NCBI RefSeq assembly: GCF_001435995.1
Contig: NZ_AYYQ01000001.1
Coordinates: 1-64,000 of the forward strand
Reading direction: 5' to 3'
Length of the DNA: 64,000 nt
Source: Apilactobacillus ozensis DSM 23829 = JCM 17196
GTDB taxonomy: Bacteria; Bacillota; Bacilli; Lactobacillales; Lactobacillaceae
This document shows, one piece after another, positions 63,637 through 64,000 of the stretch. The position numbers were made by a program, and so were the translations under genes. The first letter of the stretch is position 1; every line of letters starts with the position of its first letter. The notes under the pieces are model-generated. The model saw only the letters and a program-made list of their open reading frames with translations, ran no database searches and was not told the DNA's origin.

Positions 63637-63767
63637 TATAACTTCCTCCTTTTCAAAACATTATTTATTTACCCTAATAAAATTTAATGTAATTCTAATC
63701 TTATTTTAATTTATTTTCAATGTTTTTTGACAAAAAAAGCAATTTTACAAAAAATATAGTTATTAAT

Positions 63768-63796
63768 TTGACATTTTTAAAATTATGATATATAGT
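63768..63796 (+). promoter_or_regulatory. Promoter of the cold-shock gene
   Basis: TTGACA (63768-63773) and TATAGT (63791-63796) with a 17-bp spacer. Transcription would begin near 63803, giving a 5' leader of about 130 nt that includes the perfect hairpin CTTGAA-CGA-TTCAAG (63864-63878). Confidence 0.75.
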
Positions 63797-63934
63797 AATA
63801 CCAATGTGTTAGATAGGTTCGAGTTAAAGGTTACTTGTTTTATATGTTTTATGAAATAACTTCCTTGAACGATTCAAGCTTTATTATGATACATTAGAAA
63901 TTTATAGCGCTATGCGCAACGGAGGTTTCATATT

Positions 63935-64000
63935 ATGAAACAAGGTACTGTTAAATGGTTTAACGCCGATAAAGGTTACGGATTTATTACTACTGAAGAT
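63935..64000 (+). CDS. csp: Cold-shock protein, 5' end only
   Basis: The first 22 codons of a CspA-family single-stranded nucleic-acid chaperone: [20 protein letters not shown], then Glu and Asp. The first RNA-binding motif, KGYGFI, is complete. GGAGG lies 9 nt before the ATG. The gene runs off the window edge; usual length is about 66 residues. The long leader suggests temperature- or structure-dependent translation as in other csp genes. Confidence 0.9.
   Translation, partial: MKQGTVKWFNADKGYGFITTED

Noticed and set aside
1-64000. CRISPR array, prophage or defence island
   Set aside because: No regular spaced repeats, phage structural genes, restriction or toxin-antitoxin genes were seen in the window.

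Overview
The window is chromosome of a low-GC Gram-positive bacterium, most likely a member of the Lactobacillaceae (inference). The grounds are AT-rich intergenic DNA, strong AGGAGG-type ribosome binding sites, many TTG/GTG starts, class I/II attenuators (T-box, TPP, purine and lysine riboswitches), a lactobacillus-style gene set (archaeal-type PEP carboxylase, PepO, OpuA, oppDFBCA, YkoEDC, DUF915 hydrolase), and no respiratory genes. The species cannot be fixed from sequence alone; an insect- or plant-associated heterofermenter is a reasonable guess. I see no prophage, CRISPR array or defence island. The mobile DNA I can support is an insertion-sequence end at the left edge and a 53-bp mini-element near 21.2 kb.

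Layout. 0-5.5 kb: an amino-acid permease with a cre-like site, then a tryptophan-type ABC importer (trpXYZ) behind a leader that encodes a 17-residue peptide with two Trp codons followed by competing hairpins and a terminator, and a small anchored surface protein. 5.5-11.7 kb: MarR-controlled drug efflux, tRNA-Arg, a large FAD/NAD(P)-binding protein and a D,D-carboxypeptidase. 11.7-19.9 kb: TPP-riboswitch-controlled ykoEDC thiamine-precursor importer, a four-repeat protein of unknown function, asparaginase, a guanine-class riboswitch with a xanthine permease, and an aquaglyceroporin-like protein. 19.9-26.8 kb: DegV, membrane proteins, 6-phosphogluconolactonase, a Met T-box driving S-methylmethionine uptake and homocysteine methylation (mmuPM), and PerR with a self-operator.

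26.8-38.5 kb is the metabolic centre. A lysine-riboswitch operon read leftwards (lysA-dapD-dapL-dapA-dapB-aminotransferase-asd-ppcA) makes oxaloacetate from PEP and carries aspartate to lysine by the acetylated diaminopimelate route. The divergent unit lysC-dapF supplies the first and epimerase steps. 38.5-54 kb: paired VIT metal transporters, an M20 deacylase, a YibE/F pair, the three-gene OpuA glycine-betaine importer, PepO, another efflux pump, methionine aminopeptidase and a BCCT osmolyte transporter. 54-64 kb: maltose-type acetyltransferase, RNase HI, two very small genes, a pyridoxine/HMP-type kinase, a quinone-type oxidoreductase, the oppDFBCA oligopeptide importer and the first 22 codons of a cold-shock protein.

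The most notable observations are the Trp leader-peptide attenuator, the mini-element lodged in the loop of a terminator with 4-bp direct repeats, two genes whose only well-placed start codon after a strong ribosome binding site is ATT, and a protein made of four weak Sm-like repeats.
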